From Petrolisthes cinctipes (lineage: Eukaryota; Arthropoda; Malacostraca; Decapoda; Porcellanidae), in assembly GCA_033782935.1 (NCBI GenBank), contig JAWQEG010001541.1, forward strand, positions 124,001 through 188,000: DNA of 64,000 nt, read 5' to 3'. The notes beneath the pieces were generated by a model. The model ran no database searches. It worked only from the letters and a program-made list of their open reading frames with translations, and was not told the origin of the DNA. The position numbers and the translations under genes are program-made. This document shows, piece by piece, positions 42,250 to 53,332 of this stretch; the stretch's first letter is position 1; each line of letters begins with the position of its first letter.

Positions 42250-45200
42250 TTTGAGCCTAAATTTGAGATATAAACGGGTATAGAAGATGCATACACATAT
42301 CGACTTTTGGGCACTTAAAAGATCGATTTTCAGTATGTTTTCGGCCTGTATTTTGAAAATACTCTAACACGGAGTAGGCATGTACAGATCGCTTCTGGGA
42401 CACCAAAATATCGAATTTTCGGGTGTTTTGAGCCTGAATTTGAGATATAAACGGGTACTTAAAATGCATGCACATATTGACTTTGGGTACCTAAAATATC
42501 GATTTTCAGCATGTTTTGGGCCTGTATTTTGAAAATACTCTAACACGAAGTAGGCATGTAGAGATCGCTTCTGGGACCCCAAAGTATCGAATTTTCGGGT
42601 GTTTTGAGCCTAAATTTGAGATATAAACGGGTACAGAAGATGCATGCACATATCGACTTTTGGGCACCTAAAAGATCGATTTTCAGTATGTTTTGGGCCT
42701 GTATTTTGAAAATACTCTAACACGGAGTAGGCATGTACAGATCGCTTCTGGGAACCCAAAATATCGAATTTTCGGGTGTTTTGGGCCTGAATTTGAGTTA
42801 TCAACTTTAGGCACCTAAAATATCGATATTTAGCATGTTTTAGACCTATATTTTGAAAATATTCTAGCAATGAGTAGGTATGTACAGATCGCTTCTGGGT
42901 CCCCAAAATATTGAATTTTCGGGTGTTTTGAGCCTGAATTTAAGATATAAACGGGTACAGAAGATGTATGCGCATATTAACTTTGGACACCTAAAATATC
43001 GATTTTCAGTATGTTTTCGGCCTGTATTTTGAAAATACTCTAACATGGAGTAGGCATGTACAGATCACTGCAGGGACCCCAAAATATCGAATTTTTGGGT
43101 GTTTTGGTCCTGAATTTGAGATATAAACGGGTAATGAAGATGCAGGCACATATCGACTTTTGGGCACCGAAAATATCGATTTTAAGCATGTTTTGGGTCT
43201 GTAACTTGAAAATATTCTAACTAGGAGTAGGCATGTACAGATCGCTTCCAGGACCCAAAAATACCGAATTTTCGGGTGTTTTGAGCCTGAATTTGAGATA
43301 TAAACGGGTACAGAAGATGCATGGACATATCGACTTTTGGGCACCTAAAAGATCGATTTTCAGTTTGTTTTGGGCCTGTATTTTGAAAATACTCTAACAC
43401 GGAGTAGGCATGTACAGATCGCTTCTGGGACCCAAAAATATCGAATTTTCGAGTGTTTTGAGGTTGAATTTGAGATATAAATGAATGCAGAAGATGCATA
43501 CACATATTGACTTTGGGCACCTAAAATATCGATTTTCAGCATGTTTTGGGCTTGTATCTTAGTAGGCATGTACAAATCGCTTCTGGGACCCCAAAATATC
43601 GAATTTTCGGGTGTTTTGAGCCTAAATTTGAGATATAAAAGGGTACAGAAGATGCATGCACATATCGACTTTTGGGCACCTAAAAGATCGATTTTCAGTA
43701 TGTTTTGGGCCTGTATTTTGAAAATACTCTAACACGGAGTGGGCATGTACAGATCGCTTCTGGGACCCCAAAATATCGAATTTTCGGGTGTTTTGGGTCT
43801 GAATTTGAGATATCGACTTTAGGCACCTAAAATATCGATATTTAGCATGTTTTGGACCTATATTTTGAAAATATTCTAGCACTGAGTAGGCATGTACAGA
43901 TCGCTTCTGGGACCCAAAAATATCAAATTTTCGTGTGTTTTGAGACTGAATTTGAGATATAAACGGGTACAGAAGATGCATGCACATATTGACTTTGGGC
44001 ACCTAAAATATCGATTTTCAGCATGTTTTGGGCCTGTATTTTGAAAATACTCTAACACGGAGTAGGCATGTACAGATCGCTTCTAGGACCCCAAAATATC
44101 GAATTTTCGGGTGTTTTGGGCCTTAATTTGAGATATCGAGTTTGGACACCTAAAATATTTTTTTGTAGCATGTTTTGGGCTTGTATTTTGAAAATACTCT
44201 AACACGAAGTAGGCATGTACAGATCGCTTCTGGGACACCAAAATATAGAATTTTCGGGTGTTTTGAGCCTAAATTTGAGATATAAACGGGTATAGAAGAT
44301 GCATACACATATCGACTTTTGGGCACTTAAAAGATCGATTTTCAGTATGTTTTCGGCCTGTATTTTGAAAATACTCTAACACGGAGTAGGCATGTACAGA
44401 TCGCTTCTGGGACACCAAAATATCGAATTTTCGGGTGTTTTGAGCCTGAATTTGAGATATAAACGGGTACTTAAAATGCATGCACATATTGACTTTGGGT
44501 ACCTAAAATATCGATTTTCAGCATGTTTTGGGCCTGTATTTTGAAAATACTCTAACACGAAGTAGGCATGTAGAGATCGCTTCTGGGACCCCAAAGTATC
44601 GAATTTTCGGGTGTTTTGAGCCTAAATTTGAGATATAAACGGGTACAGAAGATGCATGCACATATCGACTTTTGGGCACCTAAAAGATCGATTTTCAGTA
44701 TGTTTTGGGCCTGTATTTTGAAAATACTCTAACACGGAGTAGGCATGTACAGATCGCTTCTGGGAACCCAAAATATCGAATTTTCGGGTGTTTTGGGCCT
44801 GAATTTGAGTTATCAACTTTAGGCACCTAAAATATCGATATTTAGCATGTTTTAGACCTATATTTTGAAAATATTCTAGCAATGAGTAGGTATGTACAGA
44901 TCGCTTCTGGGTCCCCAAAATATTGAATTTTCGGGTGTTTTGAGCCTGAATTTAAGATATAAACGGGTACAGAAGATGTATGCGCATATTAACTTTGGAC
45001 ACCTAAAATATCGATTTTCAGTATGTTTTCGGCCTGTATTTTGAAAATACTCTAACATGGAGTAGGCATGTACAGATCACTGCAGGGACCCCAAAATATC
45101 GAATTTTTGGGTGTTTTGGTCCTGAATTTGAGATATAAACGGGTATAGAAGATGCATACACATATCGACTTTTGGGCACTTAAAAGATCGATTTTCAGTA

Positions 45201-47030
45201 TGTTTTCGGCCTGTATTTTGAAAATACTCTAACACGGAGTAGGCATGTACAGATCGCTTCTGGGACACCAAAATATCGAATTTTCGGGTGTTTTGGGCCT
45301 GAATTTGAGATATCGATTTTAGGCACTTAAAATATCGATATTTAGCATGTTTTGGACCTATATTTTGAAAATATTTTAGCACTGAGTAGGCATGTACAGA
45401 TCGCTTCTGGGACCCAAAAATATCGAATTTTCGGGTGTTTTGAGCCTGAATTTGAGATATAAACGGGTACTGAAGATGCATGCACATATTGATTTTTGGG
45501 CACCGAAAATATCGATTTTGAGCATGTTTTGGGTCTGTATCTAGAAAACATTCTAACTAGGAGTAGGCATGTACAGATCGCTTCCAGGACCCAAAAATAC
45601 CGAATTTGCGGGTGTTTTGAGCCTGAATTTGAGATATAAACAGGTACAGAAGATGCATGCACATATCGACTTTGGACACTTAAAATATCGATTTTTAGCA
45701 TGTTTTGAGCCTATATTTTGAAAACGTTCTAGCACTGAGTAAGCATGTACAGATCGCTTCTAGACCCAAAAATATCGAATTTTCGGGTGTTTTGGGCCTG
45801 AAATTGAGATATCGACTTTGGGCACCTAAAATATCGCTTTTTAGCATGTTTTGGACCTATATTTTGAAAATATTCTAGCAATGAGTAGGCATGTACAGAT
45901 CGCTTCTGGGACCCAAAAATATAGAATTTTCGGGTGTTTTGAGTCTGAATTTGAGATATCGACTTTGGGCACCTGAAATATAGATTTTTAGCATGTTTTG
46001 GGCCTATATTCTGAAAATATTCTAGCAATGAGTAGGTATGTACAGATCGCTTCTGGGACCCCAAAATTTCGAATTTTCGGGTGTTTAGGGCCTTAATTTG
46101 AGATATCGACTTTGGGCACCTGAAATATCAATTTTAGCATGTTTTGGGCCTGTATTTTGAAAATATTCTAGCAATGAGTAGGTATGTACAGATCGCTTCT
46201 GGGACCCCAAAATATCGAATTTTCGGGTGTTTTGAGCCTGAATTTAAGATATAAACGGGTACAGAAGATGCATGCGCATATTGACTTTGGGCACCTAAAA
46301 GATCGATTTTCAGTATGTTTTGGGCCTGTATTTTGAAAATACTCTAACACGGAGTAGGCAAGTACAGATCGCTTCTGGGACCCAAAAATATCGAATTTTC
46401 GGGTGTTTTGAGCCTGAATTTGAGATATAAACGGGTACTTAAAATGCATGCACATATTGACTTTGGGTACCTAAAATATCGATTTTCAGCATGTTTTGGG
46501 CCTGTATTTTGAAAATACTCTAACACGAAGTAGGCATGTAGAGATCGCTTCTGGGACCCCAAAGTATCGAATTTTCGGGTGTTTTGAGCCTAAATTTGAG
46601 ATATAAACGGGTACAGAAGATGCATGCACATATCGACTTTTGGGCACCTAAAAGATCGATTTTCAGTATGTTTTGGGCCTGTATTTTGAAAATACTCTAA
46701 CACGGAGTAGGCATGTACAGATCGCTTCTGGGAACCCAAAATATCGAATTTTCGGGTGTTTTGGGCCTGAATTTGAGTTATCAACTTTAGGCACCTAAAA
46801 TATCGATATTTAGCATGTTTTAGACCTATATTTTGAAAATATTCTAGCAATGAGTAGGTATGTACAGATTGCTTCTGGGTCCCCAAAATATTGAATTTTC
46901 GGGTGTTTTGAGCCTGAATTTAAGATATAAACGGGTACAGAAGATGTATGCGCATATTAACTTTGGGCACCTAAAATATCGATTTTCAGTATGTTTTCGG
47001 CCTGTATTTTGAAAATACTCTAACATGGAG
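42250..47030 (+). repeat. Higher-order repeat of about 2 kb, three copies near array edge
   Basis: Blocks anchored at 42257, 44269 and 46168-46344 share the same order of variants, with offsets of 2012 and 1968 bp. The block at 43006-43344 recurs at 46986-47324 (offset 3980, the sum of the two). Part of the middle copy also matches 40305-40900 at an offset of 3317 bp. Confidence 0.8.
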
Positions 47031-47550
47031 TAGGCATGTACAGATCACTGCAGGGACCCCAAAATATCGAATTTTTGGGTGTTTTGGGCCTGAATTTGAG
47101 ATATAAACGGGTAATGAAGATGCAGGCACATATCGAGTTTTGGGCACCGAAAATATCGATTTTAAGCATGTTTTGGGTCTGTAACTTGAAAATATTCTAA
47201 CTAGGAGTAGGCATGTACAGATCGCTTCCAGGACCCAAAAATACCGAATTTTCGGGTGTTTTGAGCCTGAATTTGAGATATAAACGGGTACAGAAGATGC
47301 ATGCACATATCGACTTTTGAGCACCTAAAAGATCGATTTTCAGTATGTTTTGGGCCTGTATTTTGAAAATACTCTAACACGGAGTAGGCATGTACAGATC
47401 GCTTCTGGGACCCAAAAAATATCGAATTTTCGAGTGTTTTGAGGTTGAATTTGAGATATAAACGAATGCAGAAGATGCATGCACATATTGACTTTGGACA
47501 CTTAAAATATCGATTTTTAGCTTGTTTTGGGCCTATATTTTGAAAACATT

Positions 47551-47899
47551 TGAATAAAAAAATTCGCACATTCAAGGTATGGATAAAATCAATCGTTACT
47601 GTATTTCCCGGGAGAAAATGAGGGACAACTAGGGAAGGAAAAACAAAATTTTCCAAACCATAATAAAATGTAAATACTGGAACATCAGTTATATTCCGAG
47701 TCGGATATATTAGCTATTCAATTGAGAAAAAGCGACCATTTATGTACATTAGTCGTACCTCTTGTAATGCCATTCTCTATAAACAGGAAGCACATTAAAC
47801 AAGAAGACTCATCATGGTTCGTTCACTAAGCGTTCAACCACACTCGGTGTGGTCACGGCGGCAAGGCTGGGCCGCCGCCCGCCGCCGCCCGTGTACTAG
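47551..47899. other. Non-repetitive flank of the array, GC-rich at its right end
   Basis: The satellite stops here and no gene is visible. The first 250 bp are AT-rich. From about 47830 the sequence becomes CpG- and GCC-rich and contains a perfect 7-bp-stem hairpin ACCACAC-TCG-GTGTGGT (47837-47853). The GC-rich stretch continues on the far side of the hAT element at 50237, so it was one piece before that insertion. It could be a promoter or 5' leader, but nothing shows this directly. Confidence 0.6.
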
Positions 47900-47907
47900 C
47901 TGGCAAC
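47900..47907. repeat. hAT target-site duplication, left copy
   Basis: CTGGCAAC lies directly before the element and is repeated exactly at 50229-50236. Eight bp is the duplication length made by hAT transposases. Confidence 0.75.
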
Positions 47908-47926
47908 CATGAGTTGATGAAATCCT

Positions 47927-47975
47927 ACCCTAGATTTTTGTCGATATTACCCTAGATTCGAGTGTTTTACCCTAG
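47927..47975 (+). repeat. Subterminal ACCCTAG cluster, left end of hAT
   Basis: Three ACCCTAGA(T) words occur at 47927, 47949 and 47969, spaced about 20 bp (two helical turns). Short subterminal repeats near hAT ends are typical transposase-binding sites; that role is inferred here. Confidence 0.6.
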
Positions 47976-48293
47976 ATTGTCGAAGTTCTTCATAAAATTG
48001 TTGATTCATGCACTATCATACATAAGTTTATATATTGCCCCCCCCCCCAAACATTCCCCCCACACACACAGGAAAAAAACAAATGCCGCATAAATTAAAG
48101 GGTATTTTATTTAGAAATATGCAGTTGTATACTCTATCTGCTAACACTGTAACACCTCCAGGAGACTTACATATTTGCAGCCTCAGAACATGTAGCATCA
48201 CTCTTATTAAACATTATTCATTGCTTTTAGCATATTGTCATCAAAACCAAGGCTTTTCATGTAATAAATTCCATGCATGAGACCACATATTGT

Positions 48294-49065
48294 TTAATTT
48301 TTTAGAGAGCTTCTTAATGAGGTTTTTGTTATGTTTAATTGACTGAAAAAACGTTCCACAGCAGCATTTGAAAAAGGTAGTGAAAGGAGAGTGGAAATAA
48401 CATCTGATAAATTAGGGTAACATTGTAGGCCTGCATCATTTTTCCTATTTAATACTATCTTCCAGTACTGCATGAAATTTAGTTGTTTAGATAGTTCCTC
48501 ATCCAAGTAGTGTAGTCTCCACTCTTCATCCACAAGCTTTTTGTCAGCAAATTTTTGTAACTGGGGCAGTTCATCAAATAAAAATGCTAGGGAGGGAGGG
48601 TTAAGGGTAGCAGCAGAGTGTGGGTTGATGCAGGCTACTATGTCATGAATTTTGTCATTCAAGGAATATCTTTTTTGGATTTGGAGTACAGCTTCTATCA
48701 GGAAAGACTGACATGACTTTTGAAACTGAGAAAGTTCTTCTTTAGTAGCCTGCTCCTGCTATTTTCATATTATTTATTGATGTTGATGCACTCACTCCTA
48801 GATAAATATTCTCAGTTGGGACGAAAGTACTAGAAAACATGGGATGAGCAGGAGTAAGGAGAGAAATGTCTGCTTTCTTAACAAAACTTACATCCATGAA
48901 GTCTGAACATAAACTTCTAATGAGTTTACACGTTTCAGTTTTTAATGTGAAGAAATTTGGAGCCTCAGACTGGAAAAGTGTGTTGTAACTATTAAACTTA
49001 CCCAAGTTGTAGTCTAGGAATTCTAAGTAAGGTCTAGAAAATTTGTCTTCAATAACACAAATTTT
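48294..49065 (-). pseudogene. hAT transposase, C-terminal fragment, frameshifted
   Basis: The minus strand reads a C-terminal hAT transposase. The last part (48662-48294) ends in LPFSNAAVERFFSQLNITKT, the hAT dimerisation-region signature with its invariant S-N-A-x-V-E-R-x-F-S pattern. The upstream part (about 49065-48744) contains YLEFLDYNLGKF and LFQSEAPNFF, typical of the DUF4371-like or ZNF862-like hAT group, followed by a YLGV motif. The two parts are in different frames; the frame changes near 48757, where the first part runs into a stop. The frame is closed upstream of about 49065. The BED zinc finger and the first catalytic Asp region are not found, so this cannot encode an active enzyme. 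The true reading enters from the right, so apparent starts at 49005 and 48662 (TTG codons) are not real starts. Confidence 0.8.
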
Positions 49066-50128
49066 TCAAACATATAAATATAGCCTACTGTACACCATAT
49101 AAATAATAAATAGTAAATACTAATATAAAAAGTTCCAATCATATAATTTATTGATGCATTACGACGAAATAACAAAAACCACGGCCGCCGGTCGGTTATA
49201 AACCAAAACGAGCTCCCAGAATACTGGCTAGTAGGCTCCAATGAACATAAGTTTACCACCTAATGTCTCATATTATACTCCAACAACTGTGTTTGGTGCC
49301 AAACCATGGTGAGTTGTCAGTAACCACCAAGTACCTAAACCTACCATTCCCACTTTTAAACAATTATCACAAGTGAAAACAGCATATGCTGTCGGTGGCA
49401 CTGGGGAGTGCTCTGTAGCGATCAGCATATGCTGTCGGCGGCAGTGTAAGGGTTAAATAGCATAGGCTATTTTCGGCTAAATATACCTTAATAGCATTTT
49501 CATTTTCTTTCACTTATTCGCAGTTAACATAACTTAGTTCAAGAAAAATATGCATATATACAATAATAAATTACCTTATAGAATGGATATGAAGTTAACT
49601 GTTTATATGGGAGGAGGCCACCTTCAAGTAGAATATAGCTGGTAGGAGCACTATTGCAGCTGCTGTATTGTGTGGACTCGTCCTCGCAAGTGTCTGACTG
49701 TGTGTGTGTGAACTTGTGAAGAGATCAAGAGAACAGCTTCACGCTCCAGATTTCAGAAGAGAACGCGTACGGGACGAAATAGGATAATATAAAAGCCGTA
49801 AAAGCACTCATGGTTATGCTTAGAATATTCGTACGTACGACATAATTACTTATGGATGACTCTTGGTTGCACCCACACAATATCGAACGGGAACAGTTCA
49901 GAAGGAAAAGAAAAGGCGGAAAAATCCTCATGATTATAAGCAATATTCATCCTTACGAACTATTTACGTAAGGATTAAAGTGACATGAGTTCCAGTAGGT
50001 TGGTACCCACCTCCCTACCTCCCTATCCCTGGCGCCCGGCGGGTATGCTCATACAAATCACGGGGATGATAATATGTACAGTACATTAATCGGACACTAT
50101 TAAATAAAAACCAGCCTGACGGCAGATT
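49066..50128. other. Interior of hAT element without recognisable coding
   Basis: I see no coding signal. Two direct copies of CAGCATATGCTGTCGG, each followed by YGGCA, begin at about 49380 and 49423; the first 12 bases are a palindrome. The rest is AT-rich. The expected N-terminal transposase sequence has been lost or is unrecognisable. Confidence 0.5.
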
Positions 50129-50215
50129 ACCCTAGAATTACCCTAGTTTATGCATTACCCTAAACACTACCCTAGGAAGGGTCTAATTACCCTAGTTTAG
50201 GGTATTTTACCCTAG
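50129..50215 (+). repeat. Subterminal ACCCTAG cluster, right end of hAT
   Basis: ACCCTAG occurs at 50129, 50140, 50169, 50189 and 50209, with a variant ACCCTAA at 50157. The words are in the same orientation as at the other end, so they are direct and not inverted between ends. They stop 13 bp before the terminal CCCTG. Confidence 0.65.
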
Positions 50216-50228
50216 AATGGAAGCCCTG

Positions 50229-50236
50229 CTGGCAAC
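50229..50236. repeat. hAT target-site duplication, right copy
   Basis: CTGGCAAC directly follows the element terminus AAGCCCTG and is identical to 47900-47907. Confidence 0.75.
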
Positions 50237-51621
50237 AGTATTCCTCAGTGTTGTGTAGAAAACGCGGCAACACTGAGCCATAGCCGAAGCTGACTCGGGT
50301 CTCACACGTGGGTGGTGAGGTCTCTGGGCCACTCCTCATTTGTGATGTGTGCTATAGTTGTGTTTCAAACAGTCTTGTGTGTGCTTCACTCTGTCCCATT
50401 GACTGCCATTTATTTGCAGCCTTTAACATTTATTATTATTATTACACACACATTCCTTCATAACACGTTCAGACTATCGCCTATGCATTTACACATTCAT
50501 GAAACACTTGCATGAAATCATACACGCACGCAAACCCATGAAAACACTCCATTAGTGAACACCACAATAATGGATGGCATTCCCAAACGCGTTTACACTT
50601 ATACAATTCTACTGACACACCCAGTCACCCACACACTGACCTTCTGAGCCACCTTTGACATCCTGTGTGTTACGAAGGTATAGTACAGTCTCAGTACCAA
50701 CAATTGAGTTACCATCAAGAAAATGGGTGGAACACTCCCAAAAAAGTACCGGCATTGCTGGCTAGATCCTGCTGAGAAAAGATCGAAGCTACATGTATGA
50801 CTGTACTGTGGGGTTGGCATTCTTGCTGGCAGTGAGTTGACTCTCATTTCTGTACTAACGTGAAATCCTCTAGCATACATAATTCATGCATTAGGCAAGT
50901 TGTTGAGTAAGAGTTGTGACTTCATTTTTACAGATATACGTTATGTGATTTTAATGATTGATGGTTTTAGGGGAGGGGGAATTTACTGAATTATTGAATA
51001 TAATGAGAATGATGACCCAGAGAATAAAGTTACCCAATCGGATTTTAACAAAAAAAAAATCTTTGAATAGATTCGCTGTAACTGTAGTATTTTGTCTTAA
51101 ATATAATGCAGTTATAGCATAGGGTAGGATTAAGTAGGCTTTTGCTTTTTCTTCTCATACTTCTAAATAATATTTTGTAAACTAACACAAACAGACATTA
51201 CCCTCTCCAGAAAGTGACGTGTATAAACAAATATGTGAAGAAACCAACACCTCAAAGCTTCACTCGATAATCTCGGGGCCTCAGTCTCAGGCTACGACTG
51301 ATGGCCTCTTGTCCCGAGGTAGGGGTATATATAAAAAAAGTAAAAATACAATAAAATAAATAAAAAGAAAGAAAACATTATATACCATTTGGCAACTACG
51401 GTGTGGATTAGCTGAGTTTTCAGCATTAGAAAGGGGCAAATCTTACGATTATACTTTAAATTTCTCAAATGGTAAAGAAATGCGAATATGTTTTTTCCAA
51501 TACTGAGAGTGAAACTTTCCCTGAATATAATGAAGTTTTATTATCTCACCAACGAGACACTTCCCTTCTCCTTCTTCCTCCTTCACATTCTCCTTCTCTT
51601 CACTTCATTGTTGTCATCAGT
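50237..51621. other. Intergenic stretch, no gene recognised
   Basis: The first 70 bp carry an imperfect inverted word pair around CTCAGTGTTG and CAACACTGAG. The short open frames here (50312-50515 plus, 50599-50880 minus, 51469-51663 plus) have low-complexity, pyrimidine-driven translations and no family motif. Around 51259-51390 a mixed-composition stretch is followed by A-rich sequence, which could be the 3' tail of an old retroelement, but I cannot identify it. Confidence 0.5.
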
Positions 51622-51786
51622 TTAAGTGGAGATTATCTTGTTGGTGAATTGGAAGGTCTGTGATTCCTCCAAACTATACCAGGAAACAGATGACCTGAAT
51701 GTTACTTTCATGGGGGATTTGTTTGGTGGCATAGTTTGGAGGAATCAGTAGCCCACCAATCTACCAACAAAAGAATCCACCATTAA
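51622..51786. mobile_element. TTAA-flanked fold-back MITE, copy A
   Basis: The 165-bp element is bounded by TTAA on both sides. Its arms fold back: GATTCCTCCAAACTAT at 51662 pairs exactly with ATAGTTTGGAGGAATC at 51731, and the outer arms TTAAGTGGAGATTATCTTGT and its right partner ending CCACCATTAA also pair with few mismatches. It has no coding capacity. TTAA flanks suggest mobilisation by a piggyBac-type transposase (inference). Confidence 0.8.
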
Positions 51787-51849
51787 ATATTAAGTGTCTT
51801 CAAGACAGTTTTTAATCTTTCAATAATTTACCCACAGCTGATGACGACC

Positions 51850-52010
51850 ATAAGGGGATAGTATACATCTGGTGCATTGGAGCGCCTCGACTCCTCCAAA
51901 GTATGTCAGAAAACAGGACTAAGTTAACAAATATAATGGTGGTTTGTTGCTGGGAATAGTTTGGAGGAATCACTACCTCCAATAATGTAAAGACTAAACC
52001 ATCCCCTTAA
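51850..52010. mobile_element. TTAA-flanked fold-back MITE, copy B
   Basis: Same family as copy A: left end ATAAGGGGATAGT (first base of TTAA changed), core CTCCTCCAAAGTATG, right arm AATAGTTTGGAGGAATCA, right end CCATCCCCTTAA. It lies 63 bp after copy A. Confidence 0.75.
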
Positions 52011-52335
52011 TTCTCCTCGGTATCTATATCTACCTTCACACCCTTCACCTCTGTCACTGAAATTTATCTTACATTATTTAACTCTCGCTATTCTCATCTC
52101 CGTCACTTCAAACTTTCATTCATACCCTTCCCTTCTGTCACCATCATCTTTCTCACTCTCACTTCTATTATTTTCTCTCCTCATTCTCATCTCCTTTAGC
52201 TCTCATACTCATCTATGTGCCTTTCCTCTGCCTCCTTTAATTAAATCCTCATCTCTCATCTTGACTTCTGTCCATCTTCATTTTCATTCCTTCAAACTCA
52301 CATCCTCATCCTTACTCTTTTCATTAGTTCATTTT
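52011..52335. repeat. Pyrimidine-rich low-complexity tract
   Basis: More than 300 bp is dominated by T and C on the plus strand, with recurring TCTCATC, CTTCAC and CATCCTCAT words but no fixed period. A short ATT/TTA run follows at about 52338-52356. No coding or structural RNA is seen. Confidence 0.7.
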
Positions 52336-53332
52336 AATTTATTATTATTATTATTATACTGATTCTATCTTCCTTTGTATAGTACATATACATTAGCAAA
52401 GTCATCTCAAGCCACACTTGGTGGGAAATACCTTACTTAACTTAGCCCCAATAATAATCTGCTTACCCAACATTAATTAGCACCACAAATCCTCTTTGCC
52501 TTGGAGTGTAATTACACGTCTCCCAGATGATATTATTGTTATTGTGATCATAAACCTGTAATAGTGCAGCAGACAGTTTAATAATTAGTTCAAAACTTGT
52601 GGCCCCAGAAACACCACCACCACCAACACACCTGTCTGGACCATTACTTGTACTGCTGGCTACACAACATACCTTTGTATAGTTGGCCACACCAATTTTT
52701 ACACAGGGAATATGGAGAGAGGTCATTATTGTGGAAGTACTGTAATGAATCATCTACAAAGTGACTCGGTGATTACAAAACAACAAACCTAATAATAATG
52801 TTGTATTATAGTTACATAGTCGTACATGACCTATATGTTGTGAACTTTTGAAAACAACAGCTTGTGTAGGAATTCTTGTGGCCGATATTACATTCTTATT
52901 AATATTGAGTTCATTATATTTTCTGACCCCATTATTTGTCCTGCTTGCTTACTACTACTGCAGCTTGCCATCCCTTCGTACCTTTTAGGACCCATTGTAC
53001 ACACCATCAAACAACTATGGGTGCAGTTTTGGTGTGAAACATTCTAACACCTCAGACGATGATGGATACTGAGAAATGGTTTGTTTATTCCCGAGGCATC
53101 ATGAGCCGTGTCCATCATTTACACAACCATCACACCCATCCTGCTCCATAGTTTATTATTATTATTTATATCGTTATTATTATATTTCCAGCACCTCTAT
53201 AATTCCCTGCCGTTTAATGAAGTTCCTTTAAGGTTTAAATATCCATTTTGGGCGACTTAATAAAATAATCATATTCAAGTTCATACACACAAAAGACTAA
53301 AATTCATAACATAAGAGGCGGGTCTTTCTCTC
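52336..53332. other. Intergenic stretch, no gene recognised
   Basis: AT-rich sequence with short ATT runs (about 52338-52356 and 53153-53190). Open frames at 52463-52753 (minus) and 52862-53047 (plus) have no recognisable motif. Confidence 0.5.

Larger units (their letters stand above)
6996..47550 (+). repeat. 177-bp dimeric satellite array, segment 3
   Basis: This is about 40 kb of uninterrupted satellite, all in one orientation. Three recurrent unit classes are visible: full units with GAGCCTGAATTTGAGATATA, full units with GAGGTTGAATTTGGGATATA followed by GATGCATACACATATT, and short units with GGCCTGAATTTGAGATATCG. They recur in fixed orders and so build higher-order repeats. Long open frames on the minus strand (up to 252 codons) arise because 177 is divisible by three; no frame is conserved through all unit types. 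The array stops at 47550 in mid-unit, after GGCCTATATTTTGAAAACATT. Confidence 0.95.
47908..50228 (-). mobile_element. hAT-superfamily DNA transposon, decayed
   Basis: The 2321-bp element is bounded by exact 8-bp duplications CTGGCAAC. Read on the minus strand it begins CAGGGCTTCCATTC, the usual hAT CAGGG-type terminus. The other end (CATGAGTTGATG read inward) matches this only weakly, so one terminal repeat has decayed. Both ends carry clusters of ACCCTAG words. Inside is the C-terminal part of a hAT transposase on the minus strand. The region between the transposase fragment and the 50228 end, where the N-terminal coding part would lie, has no recognisable frame. Confidence 0.75.

Noticed and set aside
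1..47550. CRISPR-like array of regular repeats
   Set aside because: There are no unique spacers; the whole unit repeats and the context is eukaryotic.
1..47550. CENP-B-box-like motif around ATATCGAATTTTCGGGT
   Set aside because: Tested against the pattern TTCG-N4-A-N2-CGGG; only the CGGG half fits and the rest mismatches, on either strand.
48038..48075. Poly-C and CA-rich run near the hAT 3' end as a regulatory element
   Set aside because: Simple sequence only; nothing specific supports a function.
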